Shown one piece after another: positions 24,048-36,612 of a DNA stretch of 64,000 bases; positions within the stretch are counted from its first letter, which is position 1, and each line of letters starts with the position of its first letter. The stretch covers positions 712,001-776,000 of the forward strand of contig JARHVA010006308.1 of assembly GCA_037957365.1 (NCBI GenBank). The letters are read 5' to 3'. Under the pieces are notes generated by a model. It did not search any database, was not told where the DNA came from, and was given only the letters and a program-made list of their open reading frames with translations. The position numbers were made by a program, and so were the translations under genes. Source of the stretch: Torreya grandis (Eukaryota > Streptophyta > Pinopsida > Cupressales > Taxaceae).

Positions 24048-25077
24048 GTTGATGTTTCTAAATGTAACATAGGTTCTTTTAGTGTTTACAAAACACTACT
24101 CATTTTAGAATTCTAAGAATTCAGAGCATGAGTTGTAGATATTTGGTAATTAAGATGACTATGGTGAAATAGCAATTTAGTAAAGTACATTATTTCATAA
24201 TATTTATATTATTTGGTGTTTGGGAGCCACCTTAGTTCATCCCTTGCCACTCTTGATAATCCTTAGTCAAAGTTTGATGTTATTCTAAACTAAATGGATA
24301 TTAACCCTAGAATCTAAGCTATAGTGAAGATCTTTATAAAATAAGGAGAAGAGAGGAGAGGGTAAGGTAGAATAGAAACAAGTGTGATTGCAAGTCTCTA
24401 TCTCAAACATTATGATAAAGTTTCATCTCCCCAAACATACATCTAAACCAATTTATAATGTAAAATAGCTAATGCTCAATTTTGATTACAAACTAGGCTG
24501 ATTTTTGAGAATTAATAGAATTTACAAGTAAGAATCAAGTGTAATTTTAATATTTTGCTACTACATCTAAATAGCTAGTACACATATTTGATGTAGAAAA
24601 AATTAAAGAGAATTAACTAAAGATATTTTTAACTAACCTAGCATAACACATATTAACAACCCTGTAAATTATAAAATGTAATTCAAGAATTAAATAAACC
24701 ATTCAAATTCAAGATTTAGATAAACAATTAAGAGAAAAGCTAACAACTATCAACACAACAAGATGGATAATATTTATATAATTCCTTAGTTTTATTAATT
24801 TTTGTGAGTATGTATTTTTTTCTCAAAAATATCTCCCTTTACATAATGGTAACACTACCTAGTTATAGAAAACATAGGCGGTGTACTGATTAGTTTTCAA
24901 GATATGTATGCTTACATTAAGGATAGGTATCCTTGTATGATAATTCTATTATACACATGATCTTCTACATTAGACTAACCTAAAACTATATATGTTAACA
25001 AAATAGCATATATTTATATAATAGAATATTCCATTTTTACAAAATGTATGCAAAATTATAATGTATAGAATCGTCTA

Positions 25078-28030
25078 TTAGATTAGAGGTGGGATTCTTG
25101 GCTGTCTTTGTTGTAGGATGTTTTTAGACTTAGTATGTTGTATGTTAATCATCTCAATATCTACTACAAGATTCATCAAACGTCCCTATTCTTGATCTGC
25201 TAGTTTGTCAAAAAATTTGTCATTTCTTTGCATGGCCTCTTTGATACTCCTAGCTTCTACAATATGCTCCCTTGAATTGAGGATGGTAGTTAGGACTTTG
25301 TGGTTTGCATTGCTAGATTGAGTTTGAATATTTATTTTTACTTATTGGATGGTAGCATTGGCCCTCTATTTTAATTCTTCATCATCAATTAACCCAATAA
25401 CAATGGGTTGTGAAGGTTTTATCAACTTTTTTCCTAGGAGTTTCTTAATTGTTCTGATCAAAGCTTCATCTTCCCTTATGAGTTCACTAACATTTTTTTT
25501 CCATGTGCTTAAATATTTCACCTTATCAACAATAATTCCTAGGATTTCACTTAAGTTTCCTAGACTAATAGTGCTAAAGTCTAGGATCTATCTTTTTACT
25601 TGTACATTGATGAGGTAGGCAATTTGGTCCTCTAAAGCCTACCACTAGATGACCAAAGCCTTAGTTGATTGAGTTTATTACATTAAGGCATCCTATCTAA
25701 TCTTCATAACCTTCAAGGCTTTAAATATGTCAAATAAGGACTCATTCAATAATCTAATCATATCCTCAAGCATAAAGAGGATGGCCTAAGATTCCAAGTC
25801 CTATTTTTCCCTCCTTAAGTTGGAAATCTATTACTTCAATCCCTTGATTCTTACCATTTATTATGCTAACTAGGTCCAACCAGGCTTTACACATCCTCCT
25901 AATAGATGGGATGTTATCCCATTACATGTCCTCCTATAGGAGTTAGGCCTATGAAAATTTCCACCTTTTGAAAGATGAACTCTTCTATACTAACCACAAC
26001 TTTCCTTAAGGTGATCTTCTCTAATCCTATGGTATCTAGATTGAAGTAAAATATAGTTTTAGGCTCAGTTAATTAGGTGGATTCTAGGATTTCAAATATG
26101 GTGTTACTATACTCTCTTAGAGCATCCATTCTCTTACCACCAACTCCTTTTGCCTCCACTATTCTCCTTTCCTCTTGTTCCTTCATTATCTCCATAATCT
26201 AGGGTTGGAGGTCCTAATCAATATTGATGCTTTACGTTAATGCCCATGAATGGGCCATGGTAGGAATGTTTTATAGTTTCCCATAAATGAACTAATTAGG
26301 AATGACTAGCCCATAGAGGGATAACTCATCACTAAACATGTTTATTTCTTAGGTTGGATTGACAAATGAGAGTTTTGGCCTTTTGAAATTGGCAAGGAAA
26401 AGGGGCAACTTAAATTTCCTCTTCTTTTGGCTGGTAGTCATGGCTAATGCTAGCTCATGTTCTTTCCCTTTATTTTTCTTACCCTCATTAAATTATCCAA
26501 AAGTTTCTGCAAGTTATCCTACTTGGGTAGTACGATCTTCATCTATTTTTTCCTTATATGAACCATAAACTTCTTTAAGATCTTTGAAAAGCTCATCCAC
26601 TATCTCATATGGGTCAAGAGCCACCATGTCTACCAAATCCACTAGAGGTAGTGGTTGTTGTGGAGGACCTAAAGATGATGTTCCCTCTCCTGGTCTTTCT
26701 TTTAATTACTACTTACCATGGTCCTAAAGAGGTAGAAAAACTATTTGAGGGGGTACTTGTGATGGTTACACCTCTACTAGGGATGAGGTGTTCTTAAGGT
26801 AGAAGGAAACAAATGATATTGAAGAGGGTGCATTTGCCAAATGTTCTCTATTGGCTTCTGCTCATGTATCAACCTATGCTCTTGTTTGACACTGAACTCT
26901 TTCAATATTGATAACACCTCCTCAATACCACTCTCCCTAGTGTAAATGTGGTCAAAAACCCTAGGTTGATGTTCATATAGCTATTTGAACATCTTCTTGT
27001 CTTGTAAATGATTCTTTACTATTCCTCTAGGGTCCTACATTCTAAATTTATCCATTTGGAAGTTAAATTCTCCTTTTTGCCTAGATATAATGTCTATTTG
27101 ATTCCAATATTATAGTGTGGTCCTTCTAATTATAAGAGGGAAGGGATGAAAGAGGCATTTTTTATTTTATTCAAACACTAAATCAATTCCATTGATGAGT
27201 TGGAAAGTAATTTCTTGCTCAACAATCTTAGGTGGTGCATAAATAGGTAATCTAAAAGGTGAGGACATGGTTCCCCCAATCCTTATTACTGTGTAGCCCA
27301 AATAGTACCATACATCCACCATCATCTCCACATATCTCTTAATAAAGGGGTGCATCTTAGGAATGGGAAAGCCAGTGACAGCCTCAATCAAGGAGGGATA
27401 GATGTCATTACAAATAAATTTCATGTGGTCTTTATACTTGAAGATATGAAGTTTTGAGTAGTGGTGAGAAACTAAGACTTTACTACTACGAGATTAATTA
27501 TTGATATGGGTAACATGGTGGAGGCTAGCAAGGCATCAAGAAGGAAACACATAATGAAAAATTACTTTCTAGTCTTTCTCTTGATGATTACGAATTTCCT
27601 ACCTAGGTGAATACTTATCATTTCCCCAATGGGAGGTGTGAGTTGTTGCTCTATTAGGAAATTTACCTATGAAACCTAGGTGGGGTTAACATAAGTAGTT
27701 ATGATAGCCCTAAAGATTCTATTTATCAAGGTCATGACAACCCTAATCCCTTCCCTAAATTAGGCAATTGGAATTCTACATTGGAAATCTTTGAAAACAT
27801 AATTTCCCTAATTAAGATAAGTTTTAAGGATAATATATAGGTTGTTTTTGGTGTTCTAATCCTTAATTGTGGGAAAATCCACATGTGACTGAGGGAGATT
27901 ATAGTAACCCTCAAAGGCTATATGGGAAACATAAGCTACTCTCTTGGATGTGACACCATAACAATCTGATCTTCATCTACTCTATAATTTACAAAAAGAG
28001 GAGCAAGCACATGAATGTAATGAAGTACCT
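25078..28030 (-). pseudogene. LTR-borne gene of element C, copy in the 3' LTR (N-terminus deleted)
   Basis: On the minus strand one long frame can be followed from about 28030 to a TAA at 25080-25078, interrupted by TAG/TAA mostly at likely Gln codons. The open core at 27424-27167 contains DIYPSLIEAVTGFPIPKMHP, FIKRYVEMMVDVWYYLGYTV and MSSPFRLPIYAPPKI. A Pro-rich linker follows (about 26800-26600). The C-terminal third is helical and charged: ILFMLEDMIRLLNESLFDIF near 25760, then SLGNLSEILGIIVDKVKYLS and SELIREDEALIRTIKKLLGK near 25540-25440. The first 80-90 codons are missing because of the LTR deletion. I do not recognise the product. It has no retroviral motif. It matches the copy at 38196-41421. 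Confidence 0.7.
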
Positions 28031-28212
28031 CTAGTTTTGAAGTTGCATATGGATTTCTCTTTTTGGCCCACAAAATTGATTAACAAGATTGAATTTTAAT
28101 TCAACCACTCACAATTTCTCTTTTAATGTAAGTTTTAGGTCTTTTGGGAGCTTTAATGGTGGACGTGACTGGGATTTAAGCTCATTCATGCCTCAAGATC
28201 TGATTGAGACTT

Positions 28213-28221
28213 GTTTTTATA
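28213..28221 (-). promoter_or_regulatory. TATA box upstream of the LTR-borne gene (3' LTR copy)
   Basis: The minus strand reads TATAAAAAC. The same sequence and spacing relative to surrounding bases is kept at 41633-41641. In this copy the gene's start has been deleted. Confidence 0.5.
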
Positions 28222-29888
28222 CCTTTGCATTTCTAGGTGGACAAAATCCAAGTTCCATCACCTTTTGCCTACGTGCATTCTATGTGGCCTCCATTTGGCT
28301 TCTTTTCATGGCAATTTTCATTTTTATTTAAGGGATAACTATTCATTGCCCTTTGAATTCTTATTTTATTTTGAATCATTAGATCAAGATCCAAGGATTC
28401 AATGTGAACTATTGATTGTAATCTTGGTCTTTTTATCTAATTAGTCACTATAACTCTTAAATCCTAGAGTTATTCCACCTGACATGTTATTGTATCATTG
28501 ATATCTAATCCCTAAGATTTCTCCATGTGTCAAGTTTTTGTGTCTTCCAAGTTTAGTTCAAAAACTTCACACCATTGGATCAAATTGGTATGGTCACATA
28601 AGGGCCATTGGATCCTATAAGATGCATAATATTTAAGTTAGTCTAAGGGTTTGACTAAAGACTTAGGTTAAATAAATTATCCTAAGTTATTAAAAATATA
28701 AATGCAAGGTCCATTATAATATTTAAAACATGCCCCCTTTTTTCTAGGTAAAAAGTTAGACAAACTTAAATTTGATGGTCTCTCTATAGTCATAAGGTTC
28801 CTCATGGGTGTTAAATGATGTGAGAAAAAAATCAAATTTAAGTCCATAAATTCCATATGGTCAAATGCAAGAATGCCATGTGGCATTTTTTTAGGGATTC
28901 CCAGGATCATAGACTCAATGCACTTCATTGGATTATAAGAATGAAAGCCATTAGATGGAGATCTATGGCATTGCACATGATTAGCTATGTTAGATAAGTG
29001 GGACCCTTGTTGTCATAGTTTGGTGTGAGTAGTTTTCATTTGGAATCCTTGTGGGGATTTCACCTTGCAACTCTTTGCTCACACCATCAGATTGGACCCC
29101 ATGATGAAGTATAGATCATCGGATCTTCTTTTCTCATGCATTATTGGATCAAATTGTATGATCAAGCACAAGCCATAAAATCTTGCAAGTTACATAATGC
29201 TTAAGTTAAGACCCATGGTTAAAATATTTAGGCTAAGATTTTATTATAAGGCCCCATTCATATTAATAAATATGAAGGGGGTATTAGGATAAAGACTTAG
29301 GCTATATTTTAATTAGAAGGGGGCCTGACTTAGGAAATTAAAAGGGGGCCTTGTCAAGGTACTTCACGAGGTAGTTAGGATAACATAAGATATTTAAAAG
29401 AATATACAATAACTTAGTATGAATTTTATATTAAGGTACATTAGCATTAATAAACATGACTAATCCCTAATATAAAATTAATATTGGGTCTAAAATTTTA
29501 TTTTAAACATCCTCAACAAAATATTCCCATAAAATTTTGAATTCAAACTTGAGGGTTTCAAATCTAGGGTTTTAAACTTAAGGTTTGTTTTTGAAAAAAC
29601 TGGGAGCAAGGTCAATACTTATCAAACCAAATTTTGGTATAACTCTGGTGGATCTTTTTCCTGGTGAAAACTAGTATTTTCCATGAAACCTACATTTTTA
29701 TCAAAACAAGATGGAATGTTAGAAGCATTAATCACACTAAGGTTTAAATATATAAATCTCACCTTATCAGAATAGATGATCTTCAAATTCTATTAAAAGC
29801 TAAGAGCACAACTAAATTCATAAAAAAAAGGTTTAAAACATCTCAAGTCCCCCCAATTTTAAGAATTAGGGGTATGTTGGGCCAAAAA

Positions 29889-30955
29889 AATGATGATTCA
29901 CAGGAGAAACATAGCCAAATGTTAGAACCTAGGGATTCTAGTTTAGGTCAATAATTAGGTCCTTTATCATATTGGATCAATATCATTATTTGAGGTCTAC
30001 TTATAGTTGACACAAGATTTATACCTATAATATTATGTTTAGATCTACCAAGATATAATCATGTTGTGCATGTGCTTTGATTCCACTTACTATTTACCAT
30101 GGTATTTAGGGAAAAACTTCTAGGTTTCATGTCATTAATCATTTGCATTGATTAGTGTCTTGTTTTAGGCATTCATGGGGAGGGGGTTGTTCATTCAGCT
30201 CAGGAAGGCTTGAGAATTACTCTACTACTAGCTAGGCATCTATAGCCATAATATATATGCCTTTAGCTCCACTCAAGGCCTTGCTCCACTACCAACCAAG
30301 CATCCATAGCCTTGGTGGAGATTACCCAAATCACCTATGCTTGAAAATCTTTAGACTTGGCATTGAATTATTATTTTAATATTTTTTGAAATACATTTAA
30401 TGCTTTCAGCAAGGTTGGGAACCAAGGTATCTAGGTTTAAGGATTATAATCCAATGTTTTGATTTCATAAAATCACTTATGGCTATAACCATTGTTCAAA
30501 GTAAGGATGTCTTGTTAAGTGCAAACATGGTTTTATCCTATAAGATTAAACTAAATTTTAGAAGTGTAACTCTTCTTAAAACCATATTTATATCTAAATA
30601 ATGTTTAGGTCTATATATAAAAAGGGATCTCTTTATTTTCCTTTACCATATTCCTCATGTTATACCACTAGTTCATATTTTAGTTTTGTGGTCATCATAT
30701 GCATGGGTTTCAGAACCTAATTAGTAAATCTTTGAAATTTCAAGGAGACAAGATATTTTGAGCATCAAACTATCTGGTAAGACCAAAAGAGCCAAAGAAC
30801 AATCAACAATATAAAAGGACAATGAAAGCAAGCCAAGAATAGGAAACAACCAAAGACAACAAAAGCAAACAAATATATACAAGTAGAACAAGAAAGAGAA
30901 GTCAGAAAGAAAATTAACTAGCCTACCTACTCTAACTTATATAGTCTTATAAATT
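29889..30955 (-). other. Region between integrase and 3' LTR of element C
   Basis: No gene is recognised. An A-rich stretch at about 30770-30920 (caagccaagaa, aacaaccaaagacaaca) and a repeated phrase 'ccatagcc' around 30240-30310 are present. The polypurine tract next to the LTR is not clear. Confidence 0.5.
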
Positions 30956-32330
30956 TTATTCCATGAATACCCATAGTGGAGCTACATCAAAGTGATGCTT
31001 GAGATATTTATCATTGGTGGGAAAGGTGAACTCCACTCCTTGAAGGTCTTTCAACTTGAAATTATTATTACCAAGTGTGTCAAAAATTTGATACAGACCA
31101 ATTCATAGAGGTGCAAGTTTTCCATAATTGCCTTTGGGTTTAGATGCCTTATCCCAAAGGAAGACTAGGTATCCTTGTCTGAATATTTTAATTTTTGACC
31201 TTTTATTAAACCATCTTTTAACTATGGTTTAATGCTTGCTAAAACTAGTAAAGGTTTCCTCCCTTGGATCTTCCATCTGAATGATATCTAATAACCTATA
31301 ATTTCTAAGATCTTGACTTTCCTCAATGTATTCCTCTATAAATATAAATGTGGAAAACTTGAGGGTGATAGGAAGATAGGTTCCTAGCCATACACTAATA
31401 TGAATGGTGATGCTTTTGAATCTTGTATGATTCTAATCTTATTTTCCCATAAAACATACTTGAGGAGCTTGTGATAAGACCTAGGTTTGTCTTCAACTAA
31501 TTTTTTGATTGCTTTGATTAGATTATTGTTATTGGATTCAAAAACTCCATTTCCCTAGGGGTAATGGTTTGAATCAAACTTTAGATAAATTACATTGTAA
31601 TAATCCCATTTAAGCATCTTTATGGACATAAAGGCTGATCCATTATCACACACCAGGGATACTGGGGTTCTAAATCTAGTACAAATGCTTTCTTCTAAGA
31701 AGTTGGTCACTTATTTTTTCTTACATTGTTTGGTGGCTATAGCCTCAATCCACTGTGTGTAATAGTCTATAGCTGTTAGGACATAGTTATGGCCTTTAGA
31801 AGAATTTGGGTTAATTACTCTAATGAAATCTAATCCCCATTATGAAAAGGGCTTATCAATCATCATTGTTTCAAAGGCATGAATGCCTTTGGTTATTTTT
31901 TGCTTAATATTTGTCAAGAATGACATTCCTTCACATGCTTGTGAGCATCCTTGAAAATGGTAGCCCAATAGTAACCACCCCTAAGGATTTTGTGGGATGT
32001 TGTTTTTCTTGATGGATGTCCACTACCAAACTTTTCATAGAAAATATTCATTATTTTATAAACCTCTTCCTTGGATACACACTTTAAATGGACTCCTTTA
32101 AAGTTTTTTCTATACAATATCCTATCCTTAATCAAGTAATGAGAAAATTTGAGTCTTAGGGCTCTCTTCTGATCCCTTGTAAGACCTATAGGATAAACAC
32201 CATTAATCACCAAGTGAATTAAGGAAGCATACTACTTATTGCATTGAAAGTCCTATTGTTTGACCTGTAGGATATGTAGCTTGGGACTAGTGTTGGGAAT
32301 CATTTGAATAAGGCATTGACACCTTAATAA
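30956..32330 (-). pseudogene. Integrase of element C
   Basis: The zinc module is open at 32213-31914: EEVYKIMNIFYEKFGSGHPS, then HKILRGGYYWATIFKDAHKH, ending VKECHSCQ. The core is readable to about 31500. It contains WGLDFIRVINPNSSKGHNYV (first Asp), AIDYYTQWIEAIATK, VSLVCDNGSAF (second Asp) and GNGVFESNNN (Glu), so the D, D, E triad seems preserved. The C-terminal part runs through DTLGNNNFKLKDLQGVEFTF to a TAA at 30958-30956. Stops interrupt it. It inserts the cDNA. It is better preserved than the integrase of element B. Confidence 0.88.
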
Positions 32331-32399
32331 CTTAGTAGTTTTCATTTCTATATCATACTCTTATAGAACTAACATCTAATTTTCTCTACTCTCACCTAA

Positions 32400-32800
32400 T
32401 TCATTCTAACTTAGCATGAGATTTATGGTAGGGTCTCATAAGATAACATGTACTTTTTTCTTGGAGATGTAATGCCTAAACTTTTTACTACTTTTACTAG
32501 TACATATGCTTACTTGTCAATCATGGAATAGTTTAGTTATGCATTCTTGAAATTGGTACTCATGAAAGCTATTAGGTGATCATTCCCATCAAATTTTTGA
32601 GTTAGGACTATTGCCATGATGTGATCTGAAGTAAATGAGTACATGTAAAAGTCCCTTAAAAATCTTGGACTTATCAATATTAAGGCTTGACTGATTGCTT
32701 CTTTGATACTCTTAAATGATTTCTTGGATTCCTCTTTCCAAGTAACCTTAGCATCCTTATTAAGCATGTCATTCAATGGTTTAAAAATCTCAATAAAACC
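32400..32800 (-). pseudogene. RNase H of element C (Ty3-type, after RT)
   Basis: An open stretch (32776-32537) contains the RT connection (WKEESKKSFKSIKEAISQAL) and the start of RNase H (FYMYSFTSDHIMAIVLTQKF, then IAFMSTNFKNA), matching the family pattern 'F.LYTDASDxAIGAVLxQ...PIAFxSRxLxxAE'. The first Asp reads Phe/Ser here ('SFTSDH'). The domain continues with LNYSMIDK, stop, AYVLVKVVKSL. It is followed directly by the integrase leader. Confidence 0.82.
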
Positions 32801-32899
32801 TGAGATGTATTTCCTCAGAAAGTTTATATTTATAAAGAATGACTTTAGTTCCTTCCAACTATTTGGAAGCTCTATCTAGGAAACGGCTTCTACTCTTTC

Positions 32900-33640
32900 A
32901 GGATCTACAAAGATCCCATACTTAGTGATAACATGACCTATCAAATTAACTCTAGTAATAGAAAAGATGTTTTTCTTAGGTTTAAGAGAAATACCATACC
33001 TTTTAAATATCTCAAATACTTGCTAAAGGTGTGTGAAATGACCCTCCCTATTCTTAAAGAACACTGTTAGTTCATCTATGTAGATAATGATGCACTTGTC
33101 AATTAGACCATGGAAAGCATGGTCTATGTCTCTTTAGAATGTATCCCATACATTAATCAGCCCAAAGGGAATCCTCTTTTATTCAAAAGTTCCCCACTTA
33201 GTAGTAAAGGTTGTCTTCATTCTATCTTCTCTATCAACTAACACTTGGTTATACCCTGAGAATCTATCAAGGAAAGACATCATGGCTGATCTTAAAATAG
33301 CCCATATCACTTGGTCCAGAGAGGGAAAGGGGTAATTGTCCTTTTTAAATGATTTTTTCATGTTCCTAAAGTCAATACATAACCTAATTTCACCATTATT
33401 TTTTTTGACTGGAATCAAATTGTCAACCCAAGTCGATTACCGAATGGGAAATGCAATTCTTGCATCCAATAGCTTCTTGACTTCTTTATATATCATAGAT
33501 TCTAGGATAGGATTAACATGCCTCTATTTTTTCCTAAAGGGTTTAAAATTTTACTTAAAGGGTATAGTATGGGTGATAACCTTGGGATCAAATATTTTCA
33601 AACCATCATAAGACTAGGCTATTACATCCTTATATCTAGT
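32900..33640 (-). pseudogene. Reverse transcriptase of element C
   Basis: The open core 33418-33179 reads MIPVKKNNGEIRLCIDFRNM, KDNYPFPSLDQVI, FLDRFSGYNQVLVDREDRMK and TTKWGTF. Upstream lies ILESMIYKEVKKLLDARIAF (about 33510-33450). Downstream come IPFGLIN and the catalytic box, which reads IIYIDELTVFFKN near 33080, so the usual second Asp of Y(V/I)DD is Glu. Then KRYGISLKPKKNIF and LIGHVITKYGI follow. This is a Ty3/gypsy RT. The Asp-to-Glu change and stops make it inactive. Confidence 0.92.
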
Positions 33641-33649
33641 AACTCTCTA

Positions 33650-33959
33650 GCCTTCCCATTTTCCATTTCTGTGCAAGCCTTCCCTATATTAACTTGTTAG
33701 GGTTGATCATGGCATCTAAGATTTATTGAATTAAATTCCTTCCCATTTACCTTTAGGACCTTAGTTTTTTTAGTGAGTTTATCTTGGTCAAATAGTCTTT
33801 CTAGTGAAACCATCCCTTTAAGTATCTTGTTATCACTCAGTTGGATGATCTTAACACTAAATTCCCTTTTTAGGGTATCCTCATCAGATTCATCAATAAT
33901 ATGAGATTGAAAAGATCCTAAGTTAGTCATGAATTCCAAGATCTATTGATCATCATTGA
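33650..33959 (-). pseudogene. Linker between aRNH and RT in element C
   Basis: An 80-codon open stretch (33939-33697) is acidic, then mixed: DESDEDTLKREFSVKIIQLS, then MVSLERLFDQDKLTKKTKVL. Such linkers precede RT in many Tat-like pol proteins. No catalytic motif is seen. Confidence 0.5.
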
Positions 33960-34461
33960 ACATTTATAAGTGGTTCACATTATCTAGGACTGAGGGGTAG
34001 GGTACTAACTCAATACTAAAGTTAGGAGAATCTTGGTCAAGAATGAGGTTAGCTACAACAAAATCTAGTTCATCAACAACCTTATTTTCTTATCTAGGGA
34101 TAAAGAGGATGTTGAATATATCAAAGGACTCTATTATATCCTAGAATATGAATTTATACCTTTTGAGGTATGAAATCTTGCATTGATACTTGATCTTCAC
34201 TTGGTTGACTAACACCAAAAAGAGAGCTTCATACATAGCCAAGTTTTTGGTGCATGGGAACTATAGTTTATATGATGCATGATATTTCTTATCAGTAGGG
34301 TTTGCTAAGACAATACCAACTCCAAATCCAAACTTGAATTTAACACCATCAACATAATGATTCCATAGACTAGGTATAGTAGGAGTGTCTTGCGAATGAA
34401 CCACTTTTGTAGTCTCTAAGTTGAAGACTCCCATATTAGAATCAAGGAAATTAACTCTCAT
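33960..34461 (-). pseudogene. aRNH-like second RNase H of element C, upstream of RT
   Basis: The frame reads WNHYVDGVKFKFGFGVGIVL (family: W.LYVDGSxxxxGxGAGVVL), then ASYKL, stop, FPCTKNLAMYEALFLVLVNQ (family: CTNNxAEYEALIxGL), then KIKYQCKISYLKRYKFIF and IFNILFIPRQENKVVDELDF (family: HIPRxxNxxADxLA). These are the four blocks of the plant Tat 'archaeal-like' RNase H in the correct order. The AEYEA Glu and the first Asp are kept in part (MYEA, VDG). It lies between protease and RT, not between RNase H and integrase. There is a Ty3-type RNase H in the usual place as well. Confidence 0.78.
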
Positions 34462-34599
34462 TGACTACATTATACTTAGTAATTATATGCTTGATTCTTA
34501 GTTCTCTTTCCACTCTAATCTGATTTGGGAAAACTTTCTAAGGTACCCATAGGTGTGAACAATAAATAGGAATATATCCATTTAAGGCCTTAGTCCATT

Positions 34600-34870
34600 C
34601 TCTACTTAAAAGTAGTTTGTATGCATTAGGAATGTCCACTACTTGGATGTCAATAAATTATTGCACTCTGGGTTCACTATCCAAGTGCATGTGTACATTT
34701 AATAATTCCCCAATGACTTTGACTCTTGATATGTCCAATTCGGTAACCACCCTATCAAACTTGATTGGATTTAGTCCTAGTTGTTCACATATTCGTACAA
34801 GCATGATATTAGTTGAATCCCCAGAATCAAGAAGATAATTGTGGAGGTTTTTACCAAATATCTTGACCAT
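34600..34870 (-). pseudogene. Protease of element C
   Basis: The open stretch 34870-34658 starts MVKIFGKNLHNYLLDSGDST and continues NIMLVRICEQLGLNPIKFDR. LLDSG(D)STNIM is the retropepsin active-site motif with its catalytic Asp kept. VKVIGELLNVHMHLDS fits the later strand. It lies between the knuckle-like segment and the aRNH-like domain. Confidence 0.75.
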
Positions 34871-35259
34871 GAGAAAGAATGGGGGAGATTATACCTTGGT
34901 GATTTGCATGGTTACATTTACACTATTAGGCTTGGGTGGCATACTAGGTTTCTTAGACAAAGACTCTAACAACAAGTCTCTTTGTTCATTAATTTGAATT
35001 AACTCATACAAAGTAATATTGGACTTATTTTTTTGTCTTAAATAATGTTATAGTTATTCTTGCTTGGTGAATCAACACTAGGCTTGGAAGAACTTCCTTT
35101 GGGTGGTTGAGGGTCATTTTTTGAAGTAGTGTTAGGAGGGGTCTCATAGTTATTAGGAAAATTTGAAGTGGTGAAAGGATACTTCTACTCCCTATTCCTC
35201 GAGGGGTATGTCTTCAAGAATTGTTGAAATGTTTGAATCTCTTCAACAATATTCTTAAG

Positions 35260-36612
35260 TTCATTATCTTCTTGAAAAGAGAATTAGAAAGTTTCTACCA
35301 TGTGGACCTGGTCTGATGAGTTAGAGCTAGAAGCTTTTGTAGAACTATCTTTGTTAGAGTCTACTTCAAATGTATCTATTTCCTCTTTAAAATATTTAAA
35401 GGCTTTGTAGAATTTAATGCAATCAATCTCGCCATGCTTAGTAGTGGTATGCACTCTGTAATAGTCAAGTAAGGCAATGTTAGTGAGATTGAAGTCCATG
35501 GTCTTATTATTAGCAGCGATTTCATTATAATTTTTGTTGTGGAAGCTATCATTTTGAAACCTATTTCTTAGTTTGTTGAACTTTTGGAAAGTAAAGTTAT
35601 TTCTAGAACTTTCACTAGTATTACCAACTTATTTTTGCAACTAAAGGAAATCAGTGTTGATCTTTTAGACCATGTTTAAAATAGATTCATTTTCATTTTT
35701 AGGGGTCTCTGAATTGTGGAATTGATTATTTCTTGAACCAGAAGTTGGTATTAAGCATTTTTGACCATTGATAGAAAATCTATTAGTAACTTGGTGATTT
35801 AAGAATCCTAGATTTTTATTAGGAGCCACATAACTAGTGGGGAGAACCTTCAAAGCTATGATTTGATTAAGATTAGGGGTATTTTTGTTATTTTTTGGAA
35901 AAAGGTTCAGAGTGGGAATCTATGGGTTAACATTGGGAATGGTGTAAGCCATTTGGCCCCATGGTTGCATTTGATCATTGATAACTACTACCTTAGAAAA
36001 GGATTGGGCTAATAAAGCTTTAACTAAGATAGATATCTTTAGTAATATAGAAGTCATAGAATCTAATATATCCTTGTAGATCTCTAGGGCTAGAACATCA
36101 TTAGGTTTGTAGGGTTCCATAGTCCTACTATACATTTTCTAAAATATAAAATTCAAAGACCTTATAGGCTCACTTTCATTTCTCTTGATGGTTGTGAAAT
36201 GATGATAAATGACATAAGGACTAATAATCTTACCAAATTGATCAATGAAAAGGGTGTTGAAATCATTCCAAGAGGTAATGTAGTCATCAAGAAAATTTAG
36301 GAACCATTCATATGTTGCATATTTGAAATTAAATGGAAATGGTATACATGTTACATCCTCATGTATGACATTTAATAATATCAAATCACCTTTAAAAGAA
36401 TTAAAATGTTCCTCCATAGTTAAAAAACTAGTAAGAATAAATATGGGAAAAAACTTCTCATGATTACATGATAAATCATGGACTACTCCTTGTAAATTAA
36501 TGGGGGAACTCCCTAACCAAGCCATACCTATATGTGGTCTAAATGCAAAGCTACCTCGAATAGGATAAGTGGGTAAAGACTTGGAAAGTATTTGTCTACC
36601 TTTTTCATTCAT
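35260..36612 (-). pseudogene. gag: gag of element C
   Basis: The likely start is the ATG at 36612 (MNEKGRQILSKSLPTYPIRG), open for 157 codons. The capsid core is clear: NLQGVVHDLSCNHEKFFPIF, FNFKYATYEWFLNFLDDYIT, SWNDFNTLFIDQFG (family: A..W...L....I.SWxxFxxxFxxxF). After a stop near 36139 it continues (36135-35920), then a Gly/Asn-rich part (35853-35665). At 35499-35284 a segment with DYYRVHTTTKHGEIDCIKF resembles a degenerate CxxH...H....C knuckle. It would form the particle shell. Confidence 0.82.

Larger units (their letters stand above)
24047..29888 (-). repeat. 3' LTR of element C (about 5.84 kb)
   Basis: It aligns along its length with 37182-43270; for example 24047-24110 matches 37182-37250 and 29500-29880 matches 42890-43260. 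The inner end is damaged ('tatgttgggcca' against 'tatgttagccccaaca'). It lacks about 290 bases that the other copy has (41175-41465), at a 'cctctag' microhomology near 28030-28036. The element B target duplication touches its first base. Confidence 0.88.

Noticed and set aside
25349..25618. 89-codon plus-strand ORF, with a homologue at 38470-38769
   Set aside because: Both are opposite-strand shadows of the conserved helical C-terminal part of the LTR-borne gene. Their similarity follows from LTR identity.
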